DNA from: a virus
Reading direction: 5' to 3' (one strand)
Length of the DNA stretch: 24,801 bases
Virus record (IMG/VR): IMGVR_UViG_3300027759_000395
Location: 1 to 24,801 of that record
The notes under the pieces were generated by a model. It did not search any database. It was not told the origin of the DNA and saw nothing but the letters and a program-made list of their open reading frames with translations. Positions 7,915-14,732 of the stretch are shown in pieces (the first letter of the stretch is position 1; every line of letters starts with the position of its first letter). A program made the translations under genes and the position numbers.

Positions 7915-8586
7915 CTATTCGTGTGCCTTGTATATTTCCAATATGTTTTCCACTATTGGATCTCTGTGGTTGGTCTTCAAAGTGACTACTTCGAATCCTG
8001 GTACCTCTTTGAAATTGGTACATATAAAATGGAAGCCACTCATTTTTCTGTCCTTAAGATCAATTTGAGCCGCGTCTCCACAAACAATCATTTTAGTTCC
8101 AACGCATATTCTGCCCAACAAAAGCTCCATCTGTCTATTTGTAATATTTTGGGCTTCGTCTACTACAACCAAACAATTACTTAAATTGCGTCCTCTCATA
8201 AAAGCCAAAGGAATTACTTCTATGCGACCGTCTGTCAATTCTTTGTCTATCTTTTCTTTATTGTAAAGCCTATACATGTTATCGTATATGGCCGCGGTGT
8301 AAGGTGCTAATTTGTCTTCTTTGGTGCCAGGTAAAAAACCTATGTCCTCTCCAGAAGTTACAGCTGGTCTGGTTAAAATAATTCTCTCTATCTCTTTTCT
8401 AAACAAAAGATCTAAGGCGATCTGTGCAGCTAACATGGATTTACCGGATCCGGCTTGTCCTTTTAAAACTGTTATTTTGTTATCGAGAATTATTGACTTG
8501 GCTTGCTTTTGCTCCTCGTTCAGTGGAATTAAAAACTTAATTGGATTTTTTGGAGACTTTTTTGAAATCGAGTTCGTATCAGTCAT
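7915..8586 (-). CDS. phoH: PhoH-like P-loop ATPase
   Basis: This 223-aa protein is essentially a bare PhoH domain. Walker A is GQAGSGKS at residues 43-50 and Walker B is VVVDEAQN at 140-147. The family segments LTRPAVTSGEDIGFLPGT (71-88), CGDAAQIDLKD and LKTNHRDPIV are all present and intact. PhoH proteins are ATPases linked to RNA metabolism and phosphate stress, and their role in phages is unresolved. The gene sits alone between the capsid terminator and the neck genes. It has one of the few Shine-Dalgarno-like sequences in the window (AGAAAGG about 7 bases before the ATG). An ATATTTAT motif lies 15 bases upstream of the start, suggesting its own transcription start. Confidence 0.93.
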   Translation of the reverse strand: MTDTNSISKKSPKNPIKFLIPLNEEQKQAKSIILDNKITVLKGQAGSGKSMLAAQIALDLLFRKEIERIILTRPAVTSGEDIGFLPGTKEDKLAPYTAAIYDNMYRLYNKEKIDKELTDGRIEVIPLAFMRGRNLSNCLVVVDEAQNITNRQMELLLGRICVGTKMIVCGDAAQIDLKDRKMSGFHFICTNFKEVPGFEVVTLKTNHRDPIVENILEIYKAHE

Positions 8587-8601
8587 TCGCTACCTTTCTA
8601 G

Positions 8602-8609
8602 ATAAATAT
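8602..8609 (-). promoter_or_regulatory. ATATTTAT motif between capsid terminator and phoH
   Basis: The coding strand reads ATGCATATTTATCTAG. The motif begins four bases after the T-tract of the capsid-gene terminator and ends 15 bases before the phoH ATG. A terminator followed at once by the motif is the best contextual support that it starts transcription. Confidence 0.5.
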
Positions 8610-8613
8610 GCAT

Positions 8614-8640
8614 AAAAAAAGACCCAACTTACGTTGGGCC
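8614..8640 (-). terminator. Rho-independent terminator after the major capsid gene
   Basis: On the minus strand, GGCCCAAC, loop GTAA and GTTGGGTC form an 8-bp stem with one G-T wobble, immediately followed by a run of seven T. It begins 28 bases after the capsid stop codon. It should end transcripts from the scaffold/capsid block. The + strand copy is also followed by TTTCTT, so weak bidirectional function is possible. Confidence 0.92.
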
Positions 8641-8668
8641 TTTCTTATTATATAGATCTTAAAATAGA

Positions 8669-10342
8669 TTAAACTACTTGTAAATCTGATACTACTACTA
8701 AACCGTAGAATTCCGGACGGATCATAGTCATCGCGTAACGAGTCATGATACCTTTACGTGGAGTAAATGTATTTGGATCGTACACTAATGGAGTCATGAT
8801 CAATGGAACATATGGAGAGTATACAGCACCTGCTTCTAAGAACTGAGTACCACGGAATCCTAATAAGATTACGTTTTCAGTCATATAAGGGTTTTTGTAC
8901 ACTTTGTAGCGGCTGTTTAAAGCACCTACTTTCTGAACACCGAATGCATATTTCATTGTATCTGCTGCACCGTCAGTATCAGCTGCAAATCCTGGGATTG
9001 ATTCCAAGATTGTAGCTACTGCTGGAGAAACTACCATGAAGTTAGCGCCGCCACGTAAAGTACGTTGGTGGATGATGTTAGAAACTTTTTGTAACTTGAT
9101 ACCAATAGTTTGGAACCAAGTCATTTGGTTGTAATACAAACCACTTGTATTAGAAGTGAACGCAGTTTTAGCAGCGTTGATTTGATCACCAACCTTAGCT
9201 GACCAATACTCTACTATTGGAGCGTTTTGGATTAACATATCTAAGATTTCTAAGTCGATCTCTAAAGAGATGTACTCAGATAATAAACCTGTTAATTCAG
9301 CTTCAGCATCTAAAGAATGATAAGCATTCAAATCTTGTGCGAATTCTGGAGTCCATTGTGCCTTTAACTTTTTAGTCTTAGCGCTGATAGTTTGAGACTT
9401 CATTTGAACGTTGATCTCAGGGATAACGATTGAAGTAGCTGAAGCAGCGTTAGGAACAGAGAAGCCTTGAGTAGCAGTTCTGTCTTCAAAATCACCTCTT
9501 GTAGCGAAATCAGTTGCTTTGTTATAGTTTACTGTCCAAGTTTGAGCAGATCCAGAAAGCACTGTAGAAGAACCAGTTACAAAGAAAGAAATGTTTCCAC
9601 CGTCAATAACTGTAAATTGTTGTAAAGTCTTATCAGAAGCTACAACTGAACCAGAGAAAGTTGTGAACGCACGAATACCATCGATATCGAAATTAGCTAA
9701 AGAAGAAGTAGCGAAGCTAATTTTCTTAATTTCTTGAGCAGCTAAAGAAGCTGTGTAATCGCTATTGAAATCTATTTCTTTAGAAGACGCCGTTGCGAAA
9801 GCACCAGCAGTTGCACTAACCGCTACACCAGCAATTGAAGCTGAGAATTGGTTAGTAGAATATCCAAAACGACCAGCGCCATATAAAGCACCTGCAGCAG
9901 CGTTACCGAAGTTAGCTGTGTTTGTACCGTATAAAGAATCACCAGCAGTGAAAGGAGTTTTAGTATTTCCGTATTGGAAATCTAAATAGAATACTAATCC
10001 AGCAGGTAAGTTCATTGGTTGAACAGAAACGAACTCTTTTGCAGCGATTTGACCGAAGATCTTACGAACTAAAGGTAAAGCTACACCAGCCCATTGTTCA
10101 CCAGTACCAGCTGTGAAAGTTGCGCCGTTTGTGATACCGCCGCCTGTTTGAGAAGACTCAGTTACTAATTGCTTAGCCTGGTTTTCTAGGATCATAGCCA
10201 TAGTAGCTTGGTCGTTTCCTTCCAAACCTTCTAAAAGGCCAGATTTTGCCCACTTCTTAGAAAGCTTCTGAGCTACAGTATACTGAGCTTGTTGAGCGTT
10301 CTGAGCGGACTCATTTAATAATGATTGTACTAAGTTTGCCAT
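8669..10342 (-). CDS. 23: Major capsid protein (gp23-like)
   Basis: The protein is 557 aa, near the 521 of T4 gp23. The N-terminal propeptide region KKWAKSGLLEGLEGNDQ (29-45) and ILENQAKQL (51-59) parallels T4 NKWKPLLEGEG and IFENQEKDF. A protease site is likely at LVTE-SS (E62/S63), equivalent to the T4 cleavage after Glu65, leaving a mature protein of about 495 aa. Residues 87-115 (VALPLVRKIFGQIAAKEFVS) and the C-terminal part (NPYMTENVILLGFRGT, then PYVPLIMTPLVYDPNTFTPR) are family hallmarks. It assembles the icosahedral shell around the gp22 core and is matured by gp21. It lies directly after the scaffold gene and before a strong terminator. ATAACAA directly precedes its ATG, exactly as in the scaffold gene. 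Confidence 0.95.
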   Translation of the reverse strand: MANLVQSLLNESAQNAQQAQYTVAQKLSKKWAKSGLLEGLEGNDQATMAMILENQAKQLVTESSQTGGGITNGATFTAGTGEQWAGVALPLVRKIFGQIAAKEFVSVQPMNLPAGLVFYLDFQYGNTKTPFTAGDSLYGTNTANFGNAAAGALYGAGRFGYSTNQFSASIAGVAVSATAGAFATASSKEIDFNSDYTASLAAQEIKKISFATSSLANFDIDGIRAFTTFSGSVVASDKTLQQFTVIDGGNISFFVTGSSTVLSGSAQTWTVNYNKATDFATRGDFEDRTATQGFSVPNAASATSIVIPEINVQMKSQTISAKTKKLKAQWTPEFAQDLNAYHSLDAEAELTGLLSEYISLEIDLEILDMLIQNAPIVEYWSAKVGDQINAAKTAFTSNTSGLYYNQMTWFQTIGIKLQKVSNIIHQRTLRGGANFMVVSPAVATILESIPGFAADTDGAADTMKYAFGVQKVGALNSRYKVYKNPYMTENVILLGFRGTQFLEAGAVYSPYVPLIMTPLVYDPNTFTPRKGIMTRYAMTMIRPEFYGLVVVSDLQVV

Positions 10343-10361
10343 TTGTTATGGAATTTAATTT

Positions 10362-11501
10362 TTATTTTTTGTTAATACCAGCTAATACTTGCATTCTAGA
10401 GATAAAAGGATCTGATTCGATCGTTTGTGTCTGCTTAGGTGCGATACCAGCTGCTTGAGAAGCAAAACCTTCGTTTATTGATTTCTTTTTAGAAACAGCG
10501 AAAGACTCGTTTAAAGTAGCAAATGTGTTTTTAACTTCTTTAACTGTAGTAGCTCTATCGAAAGCGTTGATAGCTTTGATCTTTTGAGATTCAGTTAATG
10601 ATTTAGCTTTAAACAATTTGTTCATGAATAAGTACTTAGCATTTAATAAGTTAACTTCTTTCAATTGAGTTTGTAAATAAGAGATTGTTTGATTTGCTTC
10701 TTTCAATTGTTTTTCAGTTCCAGGAACTTCCAATTGTTTTTGCTCTTCCATCTCGTCTTTATCAGCTTTCATTTTTTCTTTCTTTTCTTCAACTTTTTCT
10801 TTTGAAGCCTCTTCTAATTCAGCAAAAATTTCGTCTAAGTTAATGTCGTCGGTTGCTTCTTCGCCTTCAGCGCCTTCTGTACCTTCTTCTTCACCTTGAT
10901 ACGGAGCTAAAATGTCTTTTAATTGACCTAAAGTGATAGTGATTACTTTTTCTTCTTCACCTTCAACTTCTTCGCCGTCCATTTCTTCTTCTCCGTCCAT
11001 TTCAACTTCTTCTTCGCCGTCTTCTTCAGACTTTGCTTCGTAGTTCATGTCTTCTTCGCCTTCTTCCATTTCTTCTTCTGTGCCCTCTTCCATTTCGCCG
11101 TCGTGGTTTTCACCTTCGTTAGCTAATGCTTCAAGTTCACCTAAGATTTCTTCTAAAGACGTTTCGTCCATTTCGTCAGCTTCATCCATTTCTTCAGCTT
11201 CGTCCATTTCCTCAGCCTCATCGATTTCTTCGGCTTCGTCCATTTCTTCAGCTTCATCCATTTCGTCAGCTTCGTCAAGTTCTTCAGCATCTTTTTTGTG
11301 CTTCTTTTCCTCGACTTTATGTTTCGCTTCGTCCATTTCTTCAGCTTCGTCCATTTCGTCAGCAGCTTCTTCAACGGTTTTGCGGAACATTTCTTTTAAT
11401 TTAGGTTCAAATGCTTCTTCTAAAGCAGCTTTGGCGTTAGCCATGGCGCTAGCTCTTAGTGCTTTTGCGTCTGCAATTGCCTCTTTGTACAAATTTTCCA
11501 T
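10362..11501 (-). CDS. 22: Prohead core scaffolding protein (gp22-like)
   Basis: This very acidic 379-aa protein lies between protease and capsid genes, the T4 position of gp22. Residues 1-45 are helical with Ala and Lys. Residues 48-59 and 73-114 are tandem EEMDEA hexapeptides. Residues 115-230 are Glu-rich, with ITITLGQLKDILAPYQG (188-203). Residues 232-300 are probably coiled coil (KQLKEANQTISYLQTQL). The C-terminus ends PFISRMQVLAGINKK, a pattern typical of gp22 proteins (compare the conserved SRMDRLAGI-type ending). The scaffold forms the core on which gp23 assembles and is then degraded by gp21. LNE-S (330-333) and SINE-G (341-345) fit the I/L-x-E protease consensus. It is longer than T4 gp22 (269 aa), mainly because of the acidic repeats. 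Confidence 0.88.
   Translation of the reverse strand: MENLYKEAIADAKALRASAMANAKAALEEAFEPKLKEMFRKTVEEAADEMDEAEEMDEAKHKVEEKKHKKDAEELDEADEMDEAEEMDEAEEIDEAEEMDEAEEMDEADEMDETSLEEILGELEALANEGENHDGEMEEGTEEEMEEGEEDMNYEAKSEEDGEEEVEMDGEEEMDGEEVEGEEEKVITITLGQLKDILAPYQGEEEGTEGAEGEEATDDINLDEIFAELEEASKEKVEEKKEKMKADKDEMEEQKQLEVPGTEKQLKEANQTISYLQTQLKEVNLLNAKYLFMNKLFKAKSLTESQKIKAINAFDRATTVKEVKNTFATLNESFAVSKKKSINEGFASQAAGIAPKQTQTIESDPFISRMQVLAGINKK
11160..11285 (-). repeat. 18-bp tandem repeat in scaffold gene (EEMDEA x7)
   Basis: Seven consecutive 18-base units encode EELDEA, DEMDEA, EEMDEA, EEIDEA, EEMDEA, EEMDEA and DEMDET. The DNA units differ mainly at third positions (TTCGTCCATTTCTTCAGC and variants on the + strand). 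Two further units (DEMDEA, EEMDEA) occur at 11325-11360, separated by a basic insert HKVEEKKHKKDA. Copy number is likely to vary among relatives. Confidence 0.92.
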
Positions 11502-11526
11502 TTGTTATAAAATAATGAGTGTTCTG

Positions 11527-11551
11527 ATTGCTTATTGTAATGTGAAGCAAT
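11527..11551 (-). other. Inverted repeat in the leader of the scaffold gene
   Basis: ATTGCTT (11527-11533) and AAGCAAT (11545-11551) form a perfect 7-bp stem with an 11-base loop in the 135-base spacer between protease and scaffold genes. There is no T-tract, so it is not a typical terminator. The same spacer carries a one-base variant of the recurrent motif, GTATTTAT on the coding strand (11603-11610). I see no gene in the spacer. Confidence 0.4.
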
Positions 11552-11636
11552 ATGTAGATATAATTCGATTAGCTACCGCATTAGAAATCGGCGCATGTAC
11601 CAATAAATACGGTAAATTTGACGAAAACGTAAGTTT

Positions 11637-12284
11637 TTATCTAGTTAAACAGCAAACTCCGCTCTGAGAACAGATCAGGTCTGAAATAAGACGGCTTGCT
11701 CTTTCGTACGTATTTGCATTAGCAATCTGTAAATCGATTGATTCTCTAAGACCTGGTGTGCTTGGGTTGGCAACCGGCTTCATATAAGCTCCGTAAGTTG
11801 ATGGGGTAGATACAAAGTCCCAACAAATAAGATCCAAGTCGTCTTCTACTTGAACCAAACCTTCGCCGATAGGAATAACCGATCCTAAAGCTCTTGATGA
11901 AATACCGACTGTAATGTTATTCGCAAAAAGTTGGGTAAGGATATTTCCTGATGGTGTAGGTAGGATTTCTATTTGACCGTAAAGATCTTTGTCTTGCCAC
12001 CAAAGTTTAACGATGTTGTGGCTAACGTTCTTTAAATTGATAATGGTAGATTCTGGATGGTCCAATTCTCCTAAAGCTCTATTTTCTCTGATAGGTCCGT
12101 TGATGTATTTTTCTACTTGCGTAAATAGTACTTCGTAGGGGTATATTCTTTTGTTGGCATTTGGCTTATCGCATGCTTGCACTTGTCCGCTAACTATTAG
12201 GTTACCGTTTGTGTGTCTTCTACTCTCGTTCAATGAAACTGTAGGAGTAAAGTAAGCAGTCTCTATAAGTAATTGTTTTGCCAT
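11637..12284 (-). CDS. 21: Prohead maturation protease (gp21-like, peptidase S80 type)
   Basis: This 215-aa protein is close to the length of T4 gp21 (212). The catalytic His is in GELDHPE (H76), and the nucleophile Ser is in VGISSRALG (S129 or S130). These two blocks, with the acidic segment VEDDLDLICWDFVSTPS (146-162) between them and the C-terminus, are diagnostic of T4-type prohead proteases. The earlier block NANKRIYPYEVL (43-54) is also family-typical. The enzyme sits in the prohead core and trims scaffold, capsid and internal proteins after an I/L-x-E motif, then destroys itself. Its ATG overlaps the previous stop as TAATG, and the scaffold gene follows after 135 bases. All key residues look intact. 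Confidence 0.93.
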   Translation of the reverse strand: MAKQLLIETAYFTPTVSLNESRRHTNGNLIVSGQVQACDKPNANKRIYPYEVLFTQVEKYINGPIRENRALGELDHPESTIINLKNVSHNIVKLWWQDKDLYGQIEILPTPSGNILTQLFANNITVGISSRALGSVIPIGEGLVQVEDDLDLICWDFVSTPSTYGAYMKPVANPSTPGLRESIDLQIANANTYERASRLISDLICSQSGVCCLTR

Positions 12285-13390
12285 TACGCTGCGGTTGTTG
12301 AGGTTGCTGTTTTAATTCCCTTTTGTTTGTACATTTGAGCTTTTTGTTTGCCTTTTCCAGCTGGCACTAAGTCTAAAGTAATATCTTCTCCGGCTGCATT
12401 TTTACCTTTTACGATATCCATGGCCTCGCCTACGTCTGTCTTTTTGTCCTTCTTTAAAAACTTTCTTAACTTCTCAACGATTCCCATAGTTTTCTTTTGA
12501 CGATCGGCGTCTATCTTAGACGGGAAATCTACGACTCCCGCGAATGTTTTTTCTCCTCTTTCTTCCCAATCTGACCACGCTTTGTCTCTTGACGCTTTAT
12601 CGTCAGATTGAGATTTTACGTTTGCCAGCTCTTTGGCCTTGTCGATTACGTTAACTTGTCTATTGATAATTAAAGGCTCTTCTCCTTCTCTTTGTATTTC
12701 TAATTCTAAAGTACCACCAAAAATATCTTTTACAATACCGGTTTTACTTTTATATTGTTTAGCGTCTTCTTCAGGCAATGGAACCTCTTGGCCCATACCG
12801 TAAGTAGGATGCATATCCTCAGTTAATTCAACTTTTTTTTTAGAAAGAAGATCTTTTAAGATATCCAATTGAGAAGACTCTTTCATCATCTTAACTCCTT
12901 TTGGATTACCTCTCTTATTCTCTTTCTTAGAAGCTTTTGTGTTTGACTTAGCATCGTGAAAGCCTTTAACTTTCTTCATGCCATTATGCTTATCTACAAA
13001 ATTTTCGCCTTTAACTGGAGTCATACCTAATTTAGCGTCAGCTTTTTCTATCTTAGCCGAGTTAGAGATATGTAAATCGTCGTAAGCAGTTGGATCTTTT
13101 GCTAATTTCTTTGTAGCCGTTGCAACAGCTTTAGCGTAAGCAAGGTTGGTAATTTCTCCGCCCTTTAACAATTCGGCTTCAGTGCCTCTTTTTAAAGTGT
13201 AAGGATGTATATTGTCTTGAGCACTCGCTTCTTTAACGATACTCTTGTTTTTAAGGATCTTGATAGAGTCTTCGTAAGAGGTCATATTAGTGATAAAAGG
13301 TAACTGTTGGTCCCTTCTAACTTCGTACAAGAATTTCTCCTTGCTGATTTCTCCTGCTCTGTGCTTTTTGAATAGTATTGCTGTTGTCAT
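12284..13390 (-). CDS. Unknown protein, 368 aa, candidate prohead-core component
   Basis: I do not recognise the family. The N-terminus (MTTAILFKKHRAGEISKEKF) reads as a short helical domain. Residues 60-170 are Lys-rich and polar, including HPYTLKRGTEAELLKGG. Residues 175-182 read LDILKDLL, followed by ELTED, echoing the leader peptides of the putative internal head proteins. Residues 193-250 (MHPTYGMGQEV, then SKTGIVKDIFGGTLELEIQR) look like a small SH3/KOW-like beta barrel. The basic C-terminus ends TSTTAA. IVKE-AS (51-55) and LTE-D (189-192) fit the prohead protease pattern. It ends as TAATG into the protease gene, and this tight coupling in the slot before gp21 suggests a role in head assembly. 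Confidence 0.75.
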   Translation of the reverse strand: MTTAILFKKHRAGEISKEKFLYEVRRDQQLPFITNMTSYEDSIKILKNKSIVKEASAQDNIHPYTLKRGTEAELLKGGEITNLAYAKAVATATKKLAKDPTAYDDLHISNSAKIEKADAKLGMTPVKGENFVDKHNGMKKVKGFHDAKSNTKASKKENKRGNPKGVKMMKESSQLDILKDLLSKKKVELTEDMHPTYGMGQEVPLPEEDAKQYKSKTGIVKDIFGGTLELEIQREGEEPLIINRQVNVIDKAKELANVKSQSDDKASRDKAWSDWEERGEKTFAGVVDFPSKIDADRQKKTMGIVEKLRKFLKKDKKTDVGEAMDIVKGKNAAGEDITLDLVPAGKGKQKAQMYKQKGIKTATSTTAA

Positions 13391-13394
13391 GCTT

Positions 13395-13402
13395 ATAAAT
13401 AT
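13395..13402 (-). promoter_or_regulatory. ATATTTAT motif overlapping the stop of the 45-aa gene
   Basis: The coding strand reads TAATATTTATAAGCATG. The first T of the stop codon TAA (13402-13404) is outside the motif and its last A begins it, and the next ATG is only four bases further on. A transcription start a few bases downstream would give an almost leaderless message for the 368-aa gene, so this copy is the hardest to fit to a promoter model. Confidence 0.35.
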
Positions 13403-13539
13403 TATGATCTTCCCTGTCCGCGATATGCTTTTGGTCTTGGACTGCTTTTGTTATAACTTTTTTTACCGCCAGGCTGCCCTGATTTTCTTTTTCCGAAAAC
13501 TAATTTTTCACTGCCTCCTGCTGACTTTATTTTTGCCAT
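13402..13539 (-). CDS. Small basic protein, 45 aa
   Basis: ATG at 13539-13537 opens 45 codons and a TAA, filling the gap between the 82-aa and 368-aa genes exactly. The start lies one base after the preceding stop (TAA-C-ATG), the same spacing seen twice more in this window (6692 and 13789). The peptide begins MAKIKSAGGSEKLVFGKRKS and ends YRGQGRS. It is rich in Lys, Arg and Gly with almost no acidic residues, so it should be disordered and able to bind nucleic acid or the acidic gp22 core. A basic peptide next to a strongly acidic scaffold is suggestive, but no function is shown. I have no family name for it. Confidence 0.8.
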   Translation of the reverse strand: MAKIKSAGGSEKLVFGKRKSGQPGGKKSYNKSSPRPKAYRGQGRS

Positions 13540-13540
13540 G

Positions 13541-13789
13541 TTACTTTTGTCTTAAGTATTTTATAATATAGTCAATTACTCCTCCATTTGGAGCGCAATT
13601 CCAATTATCAATTATAATTTCCATGCCTTCAGCTACTTTTGCTGAATCTTTTGGACTTATTCGCTGTATATGATCGTACACGGATTCGAATCCATTAACT
13701 TTCAATAGTTTTTTAAGTTTAACATCTGAAATAGCAATGTCTTCTTTTGTTATACCTGACAACTCTTGCAATCTTTTAACTTCGTCCAT
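13541..13789 (-). CDS. Small unknown protein, 82 aa
   Basis: This acidic-to-neutral helical protein begins MDEVKRLQELSGITKEDIAI. The pattern LQxLSGIT is common at the N-termini of short phage proteins. The middle (KLKKLLKVNGFESVYDHIQR) and the Trp-containing NWNCAPNGGVIDYIIKYL end look like a compact domain, and Cys is single so no metal site is suggested. It lies one base after the 313-aa gene and one base before the 45-aa gene, so all three probably share one message and coupled translation. The position between portal and protease matches that of T4 gp67/gp68, small prohead-core proteins, but I see no sequence resemblance to them. Confidence 0.75.
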   Translation of the reverse strand: MDEVKRLQELSGITKEDIAISDVKLKKLLKVNGFESVYDHIQRISPKDSAKVAEGMEIIIDNWNCAPNGGVIDYIIKYLRQK

Positions 13790-13790
13790 A

Positions 13791-14732
13791 TTACTTTAAA
13801 CTTTTAACCTTTTTGTAAATTTCAGCTAGTTGTATTTCTAGCTTATTCACAACCTTACCAGTTCTTGGACTATAGTCCTCTTCCAATTCCATTCTCATGT
13901 TGGTAGAGTACTCCATTAACCTGTTTATTTCGTGTAACTTTTTGTTTATTAATTTTAACGCCTCGTGTAAAGCGTCTTTGTTAGGTCTTGTTGCTGCTTC
14001 TCTTTTAAATTTATTGTAAGTCAAAGCTTCGTTTAAATCTTCGCTACCGTATAAATGACTATCGCTAAAATTGTCGCCTATAACTTCGATATCTTGAGTT
14101 CCAAAGTCCATCATCATATCGTATGCCAAATCTTCGTCAGCCGTGTAGTACGTATCAGACCCGTTTAACTCTACGCCTCTATAACTTGGATTGTCTCTAA
14201 GTACGTCTAAAGCTCTTTTTGCGTCCCTAACAGAAACTTTAACGTAGTACTTTTTCTCTTCGTCTTCGGTCTGCATTTCTTGATCAGGCTCTGCTTGCTT
14301 TTTGATATATCTTTTAGAAACGTCGTCAAAGCTCCAATCGTTTTCGTTAAAGTTCTCGTATTTTTGTGCTTGTTGGTATTCCATTGGAGATAGAGAATCT
14401 TTGTCCAGGTTTACTGGTTGAAGTACTCCCTCTTCCATGTCTTCAAACATCTGCTTGTATTGGAATCCGCCTTTAGATGGTCTGTTTGGAATAGATGGTG
14501 CAGGTTTCCATCCCATTTTTTTTTGAGCGTATATCTCTGCTTTGCCTGCGGCTAGTTTTGGTTCTACGTCTTTTACCTCGTTTTTCTTTTTGAAAGCTTT
14601 CTTAGTAGCGTACTGCATACCGTCTCCAGCTTTGAAAGTAGCCTGTGTATTTGCAGGAGCATTTCCTCCAGTTACACTGTCTTCGCTTCTTAGTCTTTGA
14701 GTGGCAAGTTGATTATTGAAAGGTTTCTTCAT
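13791..14732 (-). CDS. Unknown protein, 313 aa, candidate prohead-core component
   Basis: The N-terminal third is basic and low in structure (MKKPFNNQLATQRL, then YATKKAFKKKNEVK). A globular segment follows around 160-225 (YYVKVSVRDAKRALDVLRDN, then a series ending in IEVIGDNFSD). It resembles a small alpha/beta domain in which a Val/Ile strand pairs with an Asp-rich loop. Residues 250-285 form a predicted coiled coil (LKLINKKLHEINRLMEYSTN) of a type I associate with prohead-core proteins of marine T4-like phages. LNE-A at 233-236 fits the protease consensus. It overlaps the stop of the 284-aa gene as TAATG. The function is unknown, and a head-core role is inferred only from its place between portal and protease. 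Confidence 0.75.
   Translation of the reverse strand: MKKPFNNQLATQRLRSEDSVTGGNAPANTQATFKAGDGMQYATKKAFKKKNEVKDVEPKLAAGKAEIYAQKKMGWKPAPSIPNRPSKGGFQYKQMFEDMEEGVLQPVNLDKDSLSPMEYQQAQKYENFNENDWSFDDVSKRYIKKQAEPDQEMQTEDEEKKYYVKVSVRDAKRALDVLRDNPSYRGVELNGSDTYYTADEDLAYDMMMDFGTQDIEVIGDNFSDSHLYGSEDLNEALTYNKFKREAATRPNKDALHEALKLINKKLHEINRLMEYSTNMRMELEEDYSPRTGKVVNKLEIQLAEIYKKVKSLK

Noticed and set aside
11160-11285. CRISPR-like regularly spaced repeat
   Set aside because: The 18-base units are contiguous with no spacers and are in frame with EEMDEA hexapeptides, so this is a coding tandem repeat.
11047-11667. Ser-rich + strand open frame of 206 codons opposite the scaffold gene
   Set aside because: It is the antisense shadow of the acidic repeat (Glu/Asp codons read backwards as Ser). 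It has no context, and all real genes are on the minus strand.
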